Origin: Helicostylum pulchrum | Lineage: Eukaryota; Mucoromycota; Mucoromycetes; Mucorales; Mucoraceae | Length of the DNA stretch: 64,000 nucleotides | Assembly: GCA_025677825.1 (NCBI GenBank) | Contig: JAIXMO010000025.1 | Coordinates: 186,001 to 250,000, forward strand | Direction of reading: 5' to 3' | In this document: one piece after another, positions 34,198-45,860 of the stretch | How the letters are laid out: each line of letters begins with the position of its first letter | How positions within the stretch are numbered: position 1 is the first letter of the stretch | Notes under the pieces: generated by a model | Told to the model about the DNA's origin: nothing | The model's database searches: none | Seen by the model: only the letters and a program-made list of their open reading frames with translations | Position numbers and translations under genes: made by a program

Positions 34198-34806
34198 CTT
34201 GTTTTTAGAAAAAAATTATAAGGTAAGAGAGAGAGAGAGAAAAAAAAAGGGAGAAAATAAAAAAAAGAACTAAAGTAAAAAAAGGGGAAACGTCATGCAG
34301 CGATTGTTTGTTTCGGTACCAAAAAGTTTAGATCTGCTCTAAAAAAAATAACTGAACCGTCACTTTTTTCCCCCCAAAAAAAGAGAGAAAGAGAAAAATG
34401 ATCCTTTTGCCGGTTTCTAAAAAACGTTTGACAGAGGGGCAGTGCAAAAAAAAAAAAAAAAAAAAAAAAACGTTTGTGTGTGTTTATGTGTGTGCAGCAG
34501 GAAATGAACTATCGCTTTCAAGAGCGGGTGCAAAGTATTGGTATTATAAACTACGACCAATAAGAACTCACCTACTGCTTCACTAATCAAAAAGAGACTC
34601 GTCCTCTTTATTCTTTTTAACCAGTGGCGCTGCAAAATTAACCTTTCAACGCAAAAAAAAAAAAAAGAGGAAACTAAAATGAAATTACGTTCTCGAAACA
34701 AGTTGTATTTTAAACTGATTATATATATATATTGAGTTTCTTGAAGGAGGAAGAGGGGGGTAAGTAGTTCAAGGGGGTGGAGAGAGGATGGTTAGACAAC
34801 CTTTTT
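34198..34806. other. 14-3-3 promoter and MFS A 3' flank
   Basis: Contains GA-rich runs (34226-34262), a CCAAT box (ACGACCAATAAG, about 34552) and the sequence duplicated at 36858-37376. A 27-bp segment at 34626-34652 recurs in perfect reverse complement inside the TIR element at 39087-39113. Confidence 0.5.
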
Positions 34807-36292
34807 TTACTTGTACTTTTGCACCATCGTAGCTATAAAAGTAAAGACCGTATTGCGCAAGAAAGTCGAGGTATAGATCAATATACTTAGGAAGGCAACG
34901 ATAGATACGGAAGCCCACATAACTTGAGCACCAAAGCGCTCATAGATAACACCACCTATTAATGCACCTACCCCACTTCCTATCCCGCTAGATGCCATGC
35001 TTAATAAGCCTTGTGCACTACTCTTTAAACCCTCGGGAGCAATTCGATCGGCTTGTAATGCACCTGCACTCAAAGTCATTGAGATCCCAACGCCGTGTAA
35101 GAGCTGTGTCGCGGTAGCTAACCAGGCACCAAACGATAACTCGATACAAACCATGTATGTAAGACAACGATATATGATAATCGATTGCGCAATGATCAAC
35201 ATGTTGCGTCCACCTAGTCTATTAAAAATCTGGAGTATACAGTTTTTTAATAAAGGGCGCGCATAAAATTACGTATACCATATATTTTACCTCTTTAGAA
35301 AAGAAAAAGACAGTGATTTCAGTACTACTTCCTATTGGACCAAATAACCCAACCATACTGGGTGTGCCATGCAAATCATTCTCGAAATAAAGATAAAGAA
35401 ATGCGTGTACAACAGCGATACAGAAACCCATCAAGGTCATAAAGGTAAAAAATTGAACTGCTCCTGGATCTTTTAACAAGGTCCACATATTAAGTTTTGC
35501 AGTAGCAGCAGTTGGAGTCGCACAGATCTCGTCATTTTCGTCTTCTATTACAACAGCTGGAGAAGGCGACATGGATCCATAGACCTGTTCAACGGGCTTA
35601 TAGCTAAATTGGTACGGTTCGACAGATACAAACCAAACAGTAATGACAAACAATAGATTGTAAATGGTGAATATGATAAACAATGCATACAACGAGTCTA
35701 GTTTTTCAGTTAGCAGACCCGTCAAGAAGACAGAAGAAGCAAACCCAATAGGCACGCCAATCTTTTGTCGACCGTAAAGGTCCTTTCTTTCTGCTAGTAC
35801 GCGTAGTATCACAGTGTCTACGAGGGCAACTATCACCGGGTACCCAAAAAAAGCGTACCCGAAGCATCCAATGCAAGATAATATAATACGTGGCCATTCT
35901 TTATCTGAAATAAAAGGGACAAGACCGATTGATAAAATACACTGCTTTAAGCGATTAGTTTCTATGGTTGTTGTTTTTATAGAAAGAAGTTACCACAAGT
36001 GCAATCAACATGTTGGTCATCATAATTTTCTTGTATTGACCTGTTCTATCTATCAATGCTGTCCAATAGGGAAGGGCTATAAACGAAACAAACGGCGCTA
36101 GAAGAGGAAAAAATTAACAACGAAAAGACACACACACACAAATGACTTACTGATGGAATATATAAGACCGATTTTATCGTTTCCTAGTTCTAGTACCTTT
36201 TTATAGAATATAGGTAGAAACATTTGGCCAGATCCAATACATCCTATGCTAAAAATACTAAGTAATTTAAGCCCAATAAAATGTTCATCCAT
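34807..36292 (-). CDS. MFS transporter, MFSD6 / MFS_1_like type, copy A
   Basis: Four exons: 36292-36151, 36097-35994, 35941-35291, 35229-34807; 439 aa. It is a hydrophobic, about 12-segment membrane protein. It begins with GLKLLSIFSIGCIGSGQMFLPIFY and has ALPYWTALIDRTGQYKK in the A-motif loop, GYPVIVALVDTVILRVL, a central cytoplasmic loop rich in acidic residues (about 190-215), and GVGISMTLSAGALQADRIAP plus GSGVGALIGGVIYERFGA in the C half. This pattern fits the MFS_1_like group (MFSD6 and LacY-like). The substrate is unknown. The exon 3 acceptor was placed at 35942 because only this choice keeps frame and adds a plausible membrane segment (CILSIGLVPFISDKEWPRI). Confidence 0.87.
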
Positions 36293-36547
36293 GATAAAAT
36301 GAAAAGAAAAGAGAAAAGAGAAATTTTCTTTTTTTTTGTTGCTAACTATCAAATAAATTAAATTAAAAAAAATAGTCCTAACTCCTTTTTTAAAAATACT
36401 GGTAGTATAATAAATGGTTTCCTTTGCATTTCATACAGCAGTAATTAGACCAAAATATAATGTATCAAATAAATATTTATTATTAAAAAAGAATTAACAA
36501 GAAAGAGAGAAAGAGAGAGAGGAAAAAAACAAAGAAAAAACAATTGA

Positions 36548-36820
36548 GAGCACCTATCGCGGTATGTGTAAAAAGGGGTAAAAACCAAATTTGGACATAA
36601 AATTTACGCCACGGTAGGTGTAAACCTAAGTCAAATCTACACATTCTTGCAGAAAAGTGTATCCCCTGTCCACATTTACACATGTGTAAAATTTTCTGTC
36701 TTTTTTTTGAATTTATTTTAATATACACTGACCATGGTGAAAACATGACTTTGTAAAAGTTAAACCTCAGGCACATGTGTAAATTTAACTTTAGTTTTAC
36801 ACACACTGCGGTAGGTGCTC
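36548..36820. mobile_element. MITE-like TIR element 1 (273 bp)
   Basis: Ends in imperfect inverted repeats of about 26 bp with 3 mismatches, starting GAGCACCTAYCGC. It is flanked on both sides by the trinucleotide TGA, and the matching place in the other duplication unit (about 39449) has TAA and no insert. Three-base T-N-A target duplications and GAGCA-type ends fit the PIF/Harbinger group. No coding capacity. The empty site in the paralogous flank makes the insertion call strong. Confidence 0.78.
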
Positions 36821-36857
36821 TGAGTGTGTACAAGTGCGATAAACCGTAAAGGATTTG

Positions 36858-37376
36858 CTCTAAAAAAACTGAACCGTCACTTTTTTCCCCCTAAAAAAAG
36901 AGAGAAAAGAGAAAAGAGACCCTTTGCAGGTTTCTATAAAAACGTTTGACAGAGGGGCAGCACGAAAAAAAAACGTTTTTGCATATGTGTATGTGTGTGT
37001 GAGGCAGGAAATCAATAAACGAACTATCACTTTCTAAAGCAAAGTATTGGTATTGTAAACTACGACCAATAAGAACTCACCTACTGCTTCACTAATCAAA
37101 AAGGGACTCGTCCTCTTTTATTCTTTTTAACCAGTATCGCTGCAAAATTAACCTTTTCAACGCAAAAAAAAAAAGAAAAAAAAGGCACCTAAAACGAAAT
37201 TACGTTCTCGAGACAAGTTGTATTTTAAACTGATTATATATTGAGTTACTTGAAGGAGGAGAAGGAGGAGAAGGAGGAGAAGGAGGAGAAGGAGGAGAAG
37301 GAGAAGGAGGAGGAGGAGGAGGGGGATGGGGAGGTAAGTAGATCAAGGGATGGGATGGGATAGACAACGTTTTTAA
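36858..37376. other. Spacer between the two MFS genes
   Basis: Holds the duplicated copy of the 34330-34806 flank. From 37252 to 37326 a GGAGAA/GGA microsatellite array is expanded; unit 1 has only a short GGAGGAAG trace at the same place (34745). Confidence 0.6.
37252..37326. repeat. GGAGAA microsatellite
   Basis: About 75 bp of GGAGAA and GGA units, just downstream of the 3' end of MFS copy B. Confidence 0.85.
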
Positions 37377-38874
37377 TTATTTGTACTTTTGCACCATCGT
37401 AGCTATAAAAGTAAAGATCGTATTACGCAAGAAAGTCGAGGTATAGATCCATATATTTAGTAAGGAAATGACAGATACGGAAGCCCACATAACTTGAGCA
37501 CCAAAGTGCTCATAGATAACACCACCTATTAATACACCTAATCCACTTCCTAACCCACCAGATGCCATGTTTAATAAGCCTTGTGCACTACTCTTTAAAC
37601 CTTCGGGAGCAATTCGATCGGCTTGTAATGCATCTGCGCTACAAGACAGTGAGAACCCAACGCCGTGCAAGAGTTGCGTCACGGTAGCTAACAAGACACC
37701 AAACGATACATCCATACAAATCACGTATGTAAGACAACGGTATATGATAATCGATTGCGCAATGATCAACATGTTGCGTCCACCTAGTCTATTCAAAATC
37801 TAGAGTATACGATAGTTTTCTTTTTTTTTTTAATAAAGGGCGCGCATAAAATTACGTATACCATATATTTTACCTCTTTAGAAAAGAAAAAGATAATGAG
37901 ATCAGTACTACTTCCTATTGGGCCTAATAACCCAACCATACTGGGTGTGCCATGCAAATCATTCTCGAAATAAAGATAGAGAAATGCTACTACGACAGAG
38001 AAACAAAAACCCATCAAGGTCATAAAGGTAAAAAATTGAACTGCTCCTGGATCTTTTAACAAGGTCCACATATTAAGTTTTTCAGCAGAAGTTGGAGCTG
38101 CACAATTTTCGTCTTCTATTACAACAGCTGGAGGAGGCGATATGGATCCATAGACCTGTTCAATGGGCTTATAGCTAAATTGGTACGGTTCGACAGATAC
38201 AAACCAAACAGTAATGACAAACAATAGATTGTAAATGGTGAATATGATAAACAATGCATACAGCGAGTCTAGTCTTTCAGTTAGCAGACCCGTCAAGAAG
38301 ATAGAAGAGGCAAAACCGATAGGCATGCCAATCTTTTGTCGACCGTAAAGGTCCTTTCTTTCTGCTAGTACACGAAGTGTCACAGTGTTTACAAGGGCAA
38401 CTATCACTGGGTGCCCAAAGAAAGCATATCCGAAGCATCCAATGCAGGTTAATATAATACGTGGCCATTCTTTATCTGAAATAAAAGGGACAAGACCGAT
38501 TGATAAAATACACTGCTTTAAGCGATTAGTTTCTATGGTTGCTGTTGATTTTTAAGTAAGTTACCACAAGTGCAATCAACATGTTGGTCATCATAATTTT
38601 CTTGTATTGACCTGTTCTATCTATCAATGCTGTCCAATAAGGAAAGGCTATAAACGAAACAAACGGCGCTAGAAGAAGATAACAAATTTAAGCAAGCAAG
38701 CAACAACAAAATACACACACGAAATGACTTACTGATGGAATATATAAGACCGATTTTATCGTTTCCTAGTTCTAGTACCTTTTTGTAGAATATAGGCAGA
38801 AACATTTGACCAGATCCAATGCATCCTACACTAAAAATACTAAGTAATTTAAGCCCAATAAAGTGTTCATTCAT
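37377..38874 (-). CDS. MFS transporter, MFSD6 / MFS_1_like type, copy B
   Basis: Four exons at the same sites as copy A: 38874-38733, 38668-38565, 38512-37874, 37799-37377; 435 aa. Nearly identical to copy A in the N half. The main changes are a shorter acidic central loop (IEDENCAAPTSAEKLN), a cluster of substitutions in the C half (GVGFSLSCSADALQ instead of GVGISMTLSAGALQ), and FSVVVAFLYLYF for IAVVHAFLYLYF. Intact reading frames in both copies after duplication suggest both are kept. The substitutions sit in membrane segments, so substrate shift is possible but unproven. Confidence 0.87.
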
Positions 38875-38929
38875 TGATAAAATGAAAAGAAAGGAGAAAA
38901 GAAAGAATTTATTTATTTTGTTGCTATCA

Positions 38930-39272
38930 GAGCATCCACAGCGAAGGATGTAAATTTAGGATTCTGCCAAATTTAGGGAGGAAAAAGTGTCTACAGCAAT
39001 GAATGTAAATTTGATTTATCCCTATTTTTCTAAAGCGTTGTTTCAACTTTTTTTCGAGCCTTTTTTAAACATTTTTAACCATTTTTGCGTTGAAAGGTTA
39101 ATTTTGCAGCGCCTACAGCGATGGCTCTATTTTTTTTTTTTTCTATTTTTCAAAATAAAAGCATTATACTTTACTCTTTTTAACCAGTGGAATCACGAAA
39201 ATGCCAAATTCAGAAAGCAAAAAAAAAAAGCCAAATTTAAGAAAAAATTTCCGTTCTTCGCTGTGGATACTC
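38930..39272. mobile_element. MITE-like TIR element 2 (343 bp)
   Basis: Imperfect inverted ends of about 28 bp with 4 mismatches, starting GAGYATCCACAGCGAAG. The corresponding place in unit 1 (about 36345-36355, CTATCAAATAAATT) is empty. Flanks are TCA on the left and TCC on the right, a possible imperfect 3-bp target duplication. It is non-coding. It shares the GAGCA start with element 1 but has a different sequence inside. Confidence 0.72.
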
Positions 39273-39546
39273 TCCAAATAAATTAAATTTTAAAAAATAG
39301 TCGGTAGTATATGAATGATTTTTTTTTGCATTTCGTACAACAGTAAAAAGGCCAAAATATAGTGTATCAAATAAATATTTATTGTTAAAAAAGAAATAAC
39401 AAGAAAGAGAGAGAGAGAGAGAGGGGAAAAAACAAAGAAAGAACAATTAAGTGTGTACAAGTGCGATAAACCGTTAAAAAAAAAAAGAAAAAAAGGAAAA
39501 GAAAAAAAAAAGAAAAAAAACCAAAAGAAAAAAACCATTTCTTTTT

Positions 39547-41296
39547 TTACTTTAGCATCAAGTGTTCCAAGTCAGTATCGTTCAAACAGTTTTGATCTGG
39601 ACCAAGACCACCATTCATGAATGCAATTTGTTCATCACTCTGATACATGACATTGTTGTTATTGTTCATAATGTGGTGCGTAGCTAAAGGTTGACGTTGA
39701 TAGAAATGCATGTATTCAGGTATTCCGTTACTGCTACTTCCACCGCCACCTCCACCTCCACCACTACCAGCATTTGTTTGGTTGGTATTGTTATTATCAT
39801 GTGTAGTTGTAGCAGTCGTAGTAGTCGTAGTAGTCGTAGTAGGTGTAGGTGTATTATTATCTTCATGTTGGCTACTAATGGAATTACGCAAGTCAGAAGT
39901 ATTATTATTATAATCATACGTTTGTTGCTGCTGTTGTTGAGAAGAAGAAGAGATACCCATTGAATGTAAAATATCATTTGAACTAGTGGAACTTGTATTA
40001 TTTAATGGATGAATGGGATTTAATAATTGACCAAGGTTAGGCTGAGCAAACCTTTCATTATCCAAATGTCGTTCATTAGTAGTAGTATTGTTCGTATTGG
40101 TGGTGTTGGTGTTGGTAGTAGTAGTAGGTTGTGTATTAGATGTATTAAATGATTCAGAGTAGTTACGAGGATCAAATCTAGGTAGTGAATTGGTAGAGAT
40201 GGAAGAAGCAGAATAATGTCTTTGGTGTTGCTGTTGTTGTTGGTGGTAAGATTGACGAGCAGGTGATAACATGGGTGTACTAGGAGAAGAAGATAAACTA
40301 GAAGGAGATGGAAAATTATTGGGTTGTGCATGTGTTGAATTATACACATTATTTGGTATATTATTATTATTGGTGTTGTTATAAGGTGATTGATACATTT
40401 GTTGAATCATATCTTGATGACCACGGATAGAACCAACAGACATACTACGAAGAGGATGCATCATACGATTTTGTTGCTGCTGTTGCTGCTGTTGTTGCTG
40501 TTGTTGCATATTTTGTTGTTGTTGTTGTTGTTGCTGCTGTAAGTGTTGTTGTTGTTGTTGTTCAGGTGGAGTCAATTGTCCTTGCTGATCAAAAGTGGGT
40601 TCAACCAAAGGAGGAATTCTAAAGTTTTGTTTAACAAGTAATTCAGGTGAGATTTCAAGACTAGCTAATTCAGGCACTGAAGAAGGTGCACGTAATTTCT
40701 CTTGAATGACTTCGTTAGGGTCATAATATGAGATCAAATGTTGTGCTACACCATTGACAATAATAGACATTGTCTTTTTAATCAATCCGTCTTCTTTAAA
40801 TCGATAAGAATCAGATAAACTTCCAACTAATTGGCGTTCCTTGTTTCTATCAATAGAAACTGAACTATCTATACTGAAACTTCTTCTCGAATCATTATTG
40901 TTGTTGTTGTTGTTCATCATCAACATGTTGTTATTATTGGGAGACGAAACTGACATCTTTGTTTCATTGATGTTGACCTTTTTATCAAGTTCACGGTAAA
41001 TAAGAAAATTTCCCAGGATACGAGAAGGACTCCACACACGACCATCCGTCCAACGTTTGATTCCTACAAGAAGTGTTAGAAGAAGAGAAATACGTATTAT
41101 ATATATGTATATGTCTGTATGTACCTGACTCTCTTTCATCAAATACAAAGATGGAACCAGATCGAATCATTTTACGCTCACGCTCTTGAAGACGTCTGCA
41201 TATTCTAGGAAGTAGTCCTCGACGACAGCCTTCAAAGATTAATAATACATCTTGAGTGGTTTCAATATATCCATGAAACGTTTCTGTGACCAACAT
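39547..41296 (-). CDS. Gti1/Pac2 (WOPR) family transcription regulator 2
   Basis: Two exons: 41296-41125 and 41063-39547; 562 aa. The WOPR box is split by the intron: exon 1 has FHGYIETTQDVLLIFEGCRR and RSGSIFVFDERESG, and exon 2 starts IKRWTDGRVWSPSRILG. The second WOPR half follows (DGLIKKTMSI, QHLISYYDPNEV). The long C-terminus is dominated by Gln runs (about residues 200-235), Asn runs, Thr runs and a Gly tract, typical of transcription activators and prone to length change. Same family as the 17956-18807 gene but twice its size. A role in development or morphology is inferred from the family. Confidence 0.94.
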
Positions 41297-44147
41297 TTAT
41301 AAAAATATAACTATAAATAAAAAAAAGGTAGATTGTTGTTATAATGTCAAAATAAAACACAAAGCTTGAATTACAAAGCTAAGAGAGAGCAAAAAAAAAA
41401 AGAAAAAAAAAAGTGAAAGTGAAAGTGAAAGAAAAGAGAGTAAAAAAAATGAGCTTTTTTTTTTATAAGTTTTTACAGGAAAAAGAAAAGAGAGAAGGAT
41501 ATAGTGGAGTGATTTGTTAAAATATAAAAATATATAAAAAAAAAAAAAGGTGGGGACCATGTCACACTATGACGGATCATAAGTTTAACCGTCATTACAG
41601 TCAGTTACCATTCTATTTTATGTACATGCGATACAATCCCACCTAAATATCATATAGGTTTCAATTCAGCTTTTTTTTTGTTGTTGTATATAAATACAGA
41701 CAAGATTTAAAAAATGATAAACAAAAGAGAGACACACGCACACACACTTATAAAGGTACCGTCCCCTCCTCCCCCCAATTTTGATGTGTGTGCTTATATT
41801 TTTTTTTTTCCCATCATTCAAAACCATTTAAAAATGATACAAAAAAGCTATGAATGTCCCTTTTTTAAAGCGGATATTTAAACCCCAAGATTTTTTTTTA
41901 TTTTTATTTTTGCCCCGGTCTTTCTTCTAAGCGCACGTCCGTAATCAATTGAGGGACGCAGGGGTAGCTTAAAGTCTAAACTCCCCTTTTGTAGATGAGA
42001 TCAGTCATAGATCCTTTTTTTTTTTTTTTTGGTAACATTCTTTTACCATAAAATTCATGCAGTCATCTTGTTTCACTTTTTTTTTTTTTTTGGGTTATTT
42101 TAATTTACTATACAGCGCACGTACTTTAATATAAATTCCTTTTTACTACGGTAAAAAAGGCAGTAGTGTGGATCGAAATTTTAACTTGCAAGAATTTCCT
42201 TATTTTTTTTTTACCAGCTTCAAATAATCTGTAATATTATTAAACTCAGCATGCATGCTTTTTTTTATTTATTTTTTGATTTTAAGAAAACATTTAAGGA
42301 TTTATGTAAAAATGAGGTTAATAGTTAGAGCAAACAAGAAGTTTTTAGTAAAATGAAATCGGTTCCTGATTTAGAAAAAAAAACACTCCCCCCCCCCCCC
42401 AATTTCTAAAACACGGGCAGCTTTCTACACTGTCTACGCCACACTTATTTTTTTTTTCATGCGTTCAACTTAGTCTTTATTCGCGAGCTTGTATGAATCA
42501 AGTTGGAGCGTACCTACTATATAAAAATGATTAACCGATAAGTACGAGTATATGAAACAAATGCTGGTATGATATGATTTAACAATGAGTTAATATATCA
42601 CACGATCTACTTTATCACTTATTTACCGCTTTTTTTTTTTGGAGTCTTTTTCTTCTTCTTCGCTTGCTAACTTATACCCGACCTTCGTAGAGAAACGGGT
42701 ATCCTTAAAGGTACGTACATGAAAAGTGATCTGTCAACACTTTTTTTTTTTGGCTGAACGTGTAAATAGAGCGTTTACCCTAAAGCATACTCAAACAGAA
42801 AAAGAAAGGTATTACTTTATTAACTTTTCAATTAATTGAGAATCTAATTTCATATTATTATAATAAAGTTATCTCATGTAGTAGACTCTGAGAGTGTTAG
42901 TAACACATAACATTGATGCATGAATGAACGACCTCACATATCTTCTTTAAAATAGGAGAGTGAAGAGAAGGAGACCAGTATTACTATTCGAGAGCTTTGA
43001 GAGAAAGTTTTGGTTTCGATGAAAACAAAAAACAAAAAAATGAATACAAGTATTTGGTAATAAGATTGGTTTATATCGCGTTTATATGAAACTAACATTA
43101 CAATGCTTTATGTAGCCTTGAGAACTTGATATGCATCTTAGTGTGCAATATTAGCTCTAGATCCACTAGAAAGTATTATCCAAAGGATATCGCTCGAAAG
43201 ACAATCACTCGAAGAATTCACAAGCTCCCTCCTAGAATTCTTCGAGAAAACATTTAACATTATTGTAAGTAAAAATTATGCAAACTTCTACCAATCAACA
43301 GAAAAAATTACTCAATTCCAGCGGATGAGTGGCGGTTGCCCCTCAATCACTTTGTAAACTTCAAATAAAGTCATCATATTACAATTATACCAGCTAGTCA
43401 TTTAGTTTAATCACAATTGTCAAAAAAATAATACTAAATACGGCAACTTTTGATTCTACGCATCTTTGCTGATTGGTTTTTTTCTTCTTAGCTCAGCATC
43501 AACATCTTTTTTTATTCCATCTTTTTTTTAATAGATTTTCTTCAGGGTTCACAAAATAATGCCTTTGTACTAATGACGCAATGTAAGAGCCGTACAAAAA
43601 GTGTAATAGTTAATTTAATGCTGGCATGTTATGCAATCTTCTTTTTTCGGGTACCGCCACCTTAAAAATATAATTTTCTGTTTTCTTACCTGTATACACT
43701 TTTTGAACGGGAATGTTTCTGAATTGATGCAAACTTCAAGTAATGACTCATCATTCTTTCTCTTTTGAACAATAAAATGCGTGTCTTTTTTCGTGCGTAG
43801 AAAGAATCTCCGCTAAAACGTTTTTTTTTTTCTTATTTGTCATCTGCTTTTTCAGATACGCAAATATTTCATAAAGCCTAGACTTTATCATTACGGGAGA
43901 TTTTTTTTTCCAGAATGCAAGAGGTATTTTCTCAAACAACCCCCCCCTTTTTTTTTCGTGCCGTTGGCATTAGAAAATAAATTAGCGGGACTTTATTTTA
44001 TTTATGCAATTTTGAGCGTGTGAACTTTTTTAAAGCGTAGTAATGTATGTAGAAAATTATTATTTTTATTTTTATTTTTTTTTTACAGATTATTTCATAA
44101 AAAGAGTTTCTATTGTGTATTTTTTTTTTAAAAAAAAAGTGGGGTAT
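41297..44147. other. Long intergenic region
   Basis: About 2.85 kb between the WOPR 2 promoter and the HSP60 3' end. AT-rich, with poly-C/poly-T boundaries (42388-42400, 43940-43956) and no convincing gene. The long upstream region of WOPR 2 is in line with a complex regulated promoter. Confidence 0.5.
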
Positions 44148-45860
44148 TTACATCATGCCACCCATACCGCCCATACCGCCCATACCACCCATAGCAGCGG
44201 CACCAGCCTTAGCAGGAGCATCAGTGATCATACACTCAGTGGTAGTTAAAAGAGAAGCGACACCAGAGGCATCGACAAGAGCAGTACGTACGACCTTTGT
44301 AGGATCAATGATACCTCTCTCGATCATATCACAGTACTCATTGGTAGCAGCATCATAACCCCAGTTAACATTATCAGGCATATCTTCCATTAATTTACCA
44401 GCAACTACGGAACCTTCACCACCAGCGTTATCGACAATGGTACGACAAGGTGTTTGAATAGCTTGACGAATAATGTTGATACCCAATTGTTGATCAAAGT
44501 TAGCAGCCTTTAAAGTCTCCAAGGTCTTGGCGGCCTTTAAAAGAGCTACACCACCACCAGGTACAATACCTTCCTCAACAGCAGCACGAGTAGCGCAAAG
44601 TGCGTCGTCAAATCTATCCTTCTTCTCTCCAACCTCTACCTCGGAAGAACCACCTACTTTAATAACAGCGACACCGCCAGAGAGCTTAGCAAGACGCTCT
44701 TGGAGCTTCTCCTTCTCGTAATCAGAGGTGCTGCTGTCAGACATGGCACCGCGAATTTGCTCACAACGCTCAGCAATACTTGTCTTGGAACCAGCACCGT
44801 TTAAGAAAATAGTGTCTTCCTTGGTGATACTGACGGAACCAGTGGTACCGAATAACTCGGGTTGAGCGTTCTCCAACTTGATATCAATGTCGTCAGAGAA
44901 GACAGTAGAGTGGGTCAAGACACCGAGATCGCCCAAGATGTTTCTACGGTTATCACCAAAGCCAGGAGCCTTGACGGCAGCGACTTGAATTTGACCACGG
45001 AGCTTGTTCAAGATACAGGCAGCAAGAGCCTCACCATCAAGATCCTCAGCAACGATCAAGAGAGGACGACGTTGAGTAGCAGAGGCCTCAAGTGCAGGTA
45101 AAATGTCTTGTAAGAGAGAGATCTTCTTTTCAGACAATAAAATCAAGGGCTTTTCAAATTCAACACGACCAGTTTTGGTATCGGTGATGAAATAAGGGGA
45201 GATAAAACCACGGTCGAAACGCATACCTTCAGTGACCTCTAACTCATCATCAAGTGTCTTACCAGCCTTGACGGTGATGACACCTTCCTTACCTACACGC
45301 TCCATGGCTTGAGCAATCATACCTCCAACGTGCTTATCGCCGTTAGCAGAGATAGTAGCGACTTGAGCAATCTCTTGAGGGGAGGTGATGACCTTACTGT
45401 GTTGCTGCAAGAACTTGACAACGGCATCAACAGCCATAGTAGCACCGCGACGAAGATCCATAGGGTTACAACCAGCAGCAACGTTCTTGACACCTTCAGT
45501 GAAAATGGCACGGGTTAAAACAGTAGCAGTAGTAGTACCGTCACCAGCAGCCTCGTTGGTCTTGTTGGCAACGTCTTGTACAAGACGTGCACCCAAGTTC
45601 TCAAACTTGTCTTCTAAAACAATAGACTTGGCGACGGTGACACCATCCTTGGTGATCTTGGGTGATCCGTAGGCTTGCTCAATTAACACGTTACGACCCT
45701 TGGGACCCAAGGTAACAGCAACGGATTTGGCAAGGATATCAACGCCTCGTAAAAGTGCAGCACGGCCCTCAACACCAAACTTGATGTCCTTGTGAGTAGA
45801 GTAGAGGCGGCGAAGAACACCGTTGGAGCGGAGTGTATTTTGAACTACAAGACGATTCAT
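44148..45860 (-). CDS. HSP60: Mitochondrial chaperonin HSP60
   Basis: A single exon of 570 aa. A mitochondrial presequence ([21 protein letters not shown]) is followed by the mature start [18 protein letters not shown]. Key group I chaperonin motifs are [32 protein letters not shown] (ATP site), [15 protein letters not shown] [15 protein letters not shown], and the flexible [10 protein letters not shown] tail. It forms heptameric rings that fold imported proteins in the matrix with HSP10. It lacks introns, although most neighbours are intron-rich, and its codon use is biased to C-ending codons, as expected for a highly expressed gene. No clear heat-shock element was seen upstream. Confidence 0.98.
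   Translation of the reverse strand: MNRLVVQNTLRSNGVLRRLYSTHKDIKFGVEGRAALLRGVDILAKSVAVTLGPKGRNVLIEQAYGSPKITKDGVTVAKSIVLEDKFENLGARLVQDVANKTNEAAGDGTTTATVLTRAIFTEGVKNVAAGCNPMDLRRGATMAVDAVVKFLQQHSKVITSPQEIAQVATISANGDKHVGGMIAQAMERVGKEGVITVKAGKTLDDELEVTEGMRFDRGFISPYFITDTKTGRVEFEKPLILLSEKKISLLQDILPALEASATQRRPLLIVAEDLDGEALAACILNKLRGQIQVAAVKAPGFGDNRRNILGDLGVLTHSTVFSDDIDIKLENAQPELFGTTGSVSITKEDTIFLNGAGSKTSIAERCEQIRGAMSDSSTSDYEKEKLQERLAKLSGGVAVIKVGGSSEVEVGEKKDRFDDALCATRAAVEEGIVPGGGVALLKAAKTLETLKAANFDQQLGINIIRQAIQTPCRTIVDNAGGEGSVVAGKLMEDMPDNVNWGYDAATNEYCDMIERGIIDPTKVVRTALVDASGVASLLTTTECMITDAPAKAGAAAMGGMGGMGGMGGMM

Larger units (their letters stand above)
34330..39475. repeat. Tandem segmental duplication carrying the two MFS genes
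   Basis: Unit 1 (about 34330-36850) and unit 2 (about 36858-39475) match along both the genes and their flanks. Examples are ACTGAACCGTCAC at 34349 and 36869, GACAGAGGGGCAG at 34430 and 36949, and GTGTACAAGTGCGAT near both ends. The differences are two insertions, one in each unit, plus microsatellite growth in unit 2. Confidence 0.85.

Noticed and set aside
35889..35904. Acceptor TTTCAG at 35905 for MFS exon 3
   Set aside because: It breaks the reading frame. The upstream acceptor ending at 35942 keeps frame in both copies.
37252..37326. GGAGAA array as a CRISPR-like or regulatory array
   Set aside because: It is a simple microsatellite with no spacers.
39691..39963. Open frames opposite the WOPR 2 low-complexity region
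   Set aside because: They arise from translation of Gln/Asn/Thr codon repeats on the other strand.
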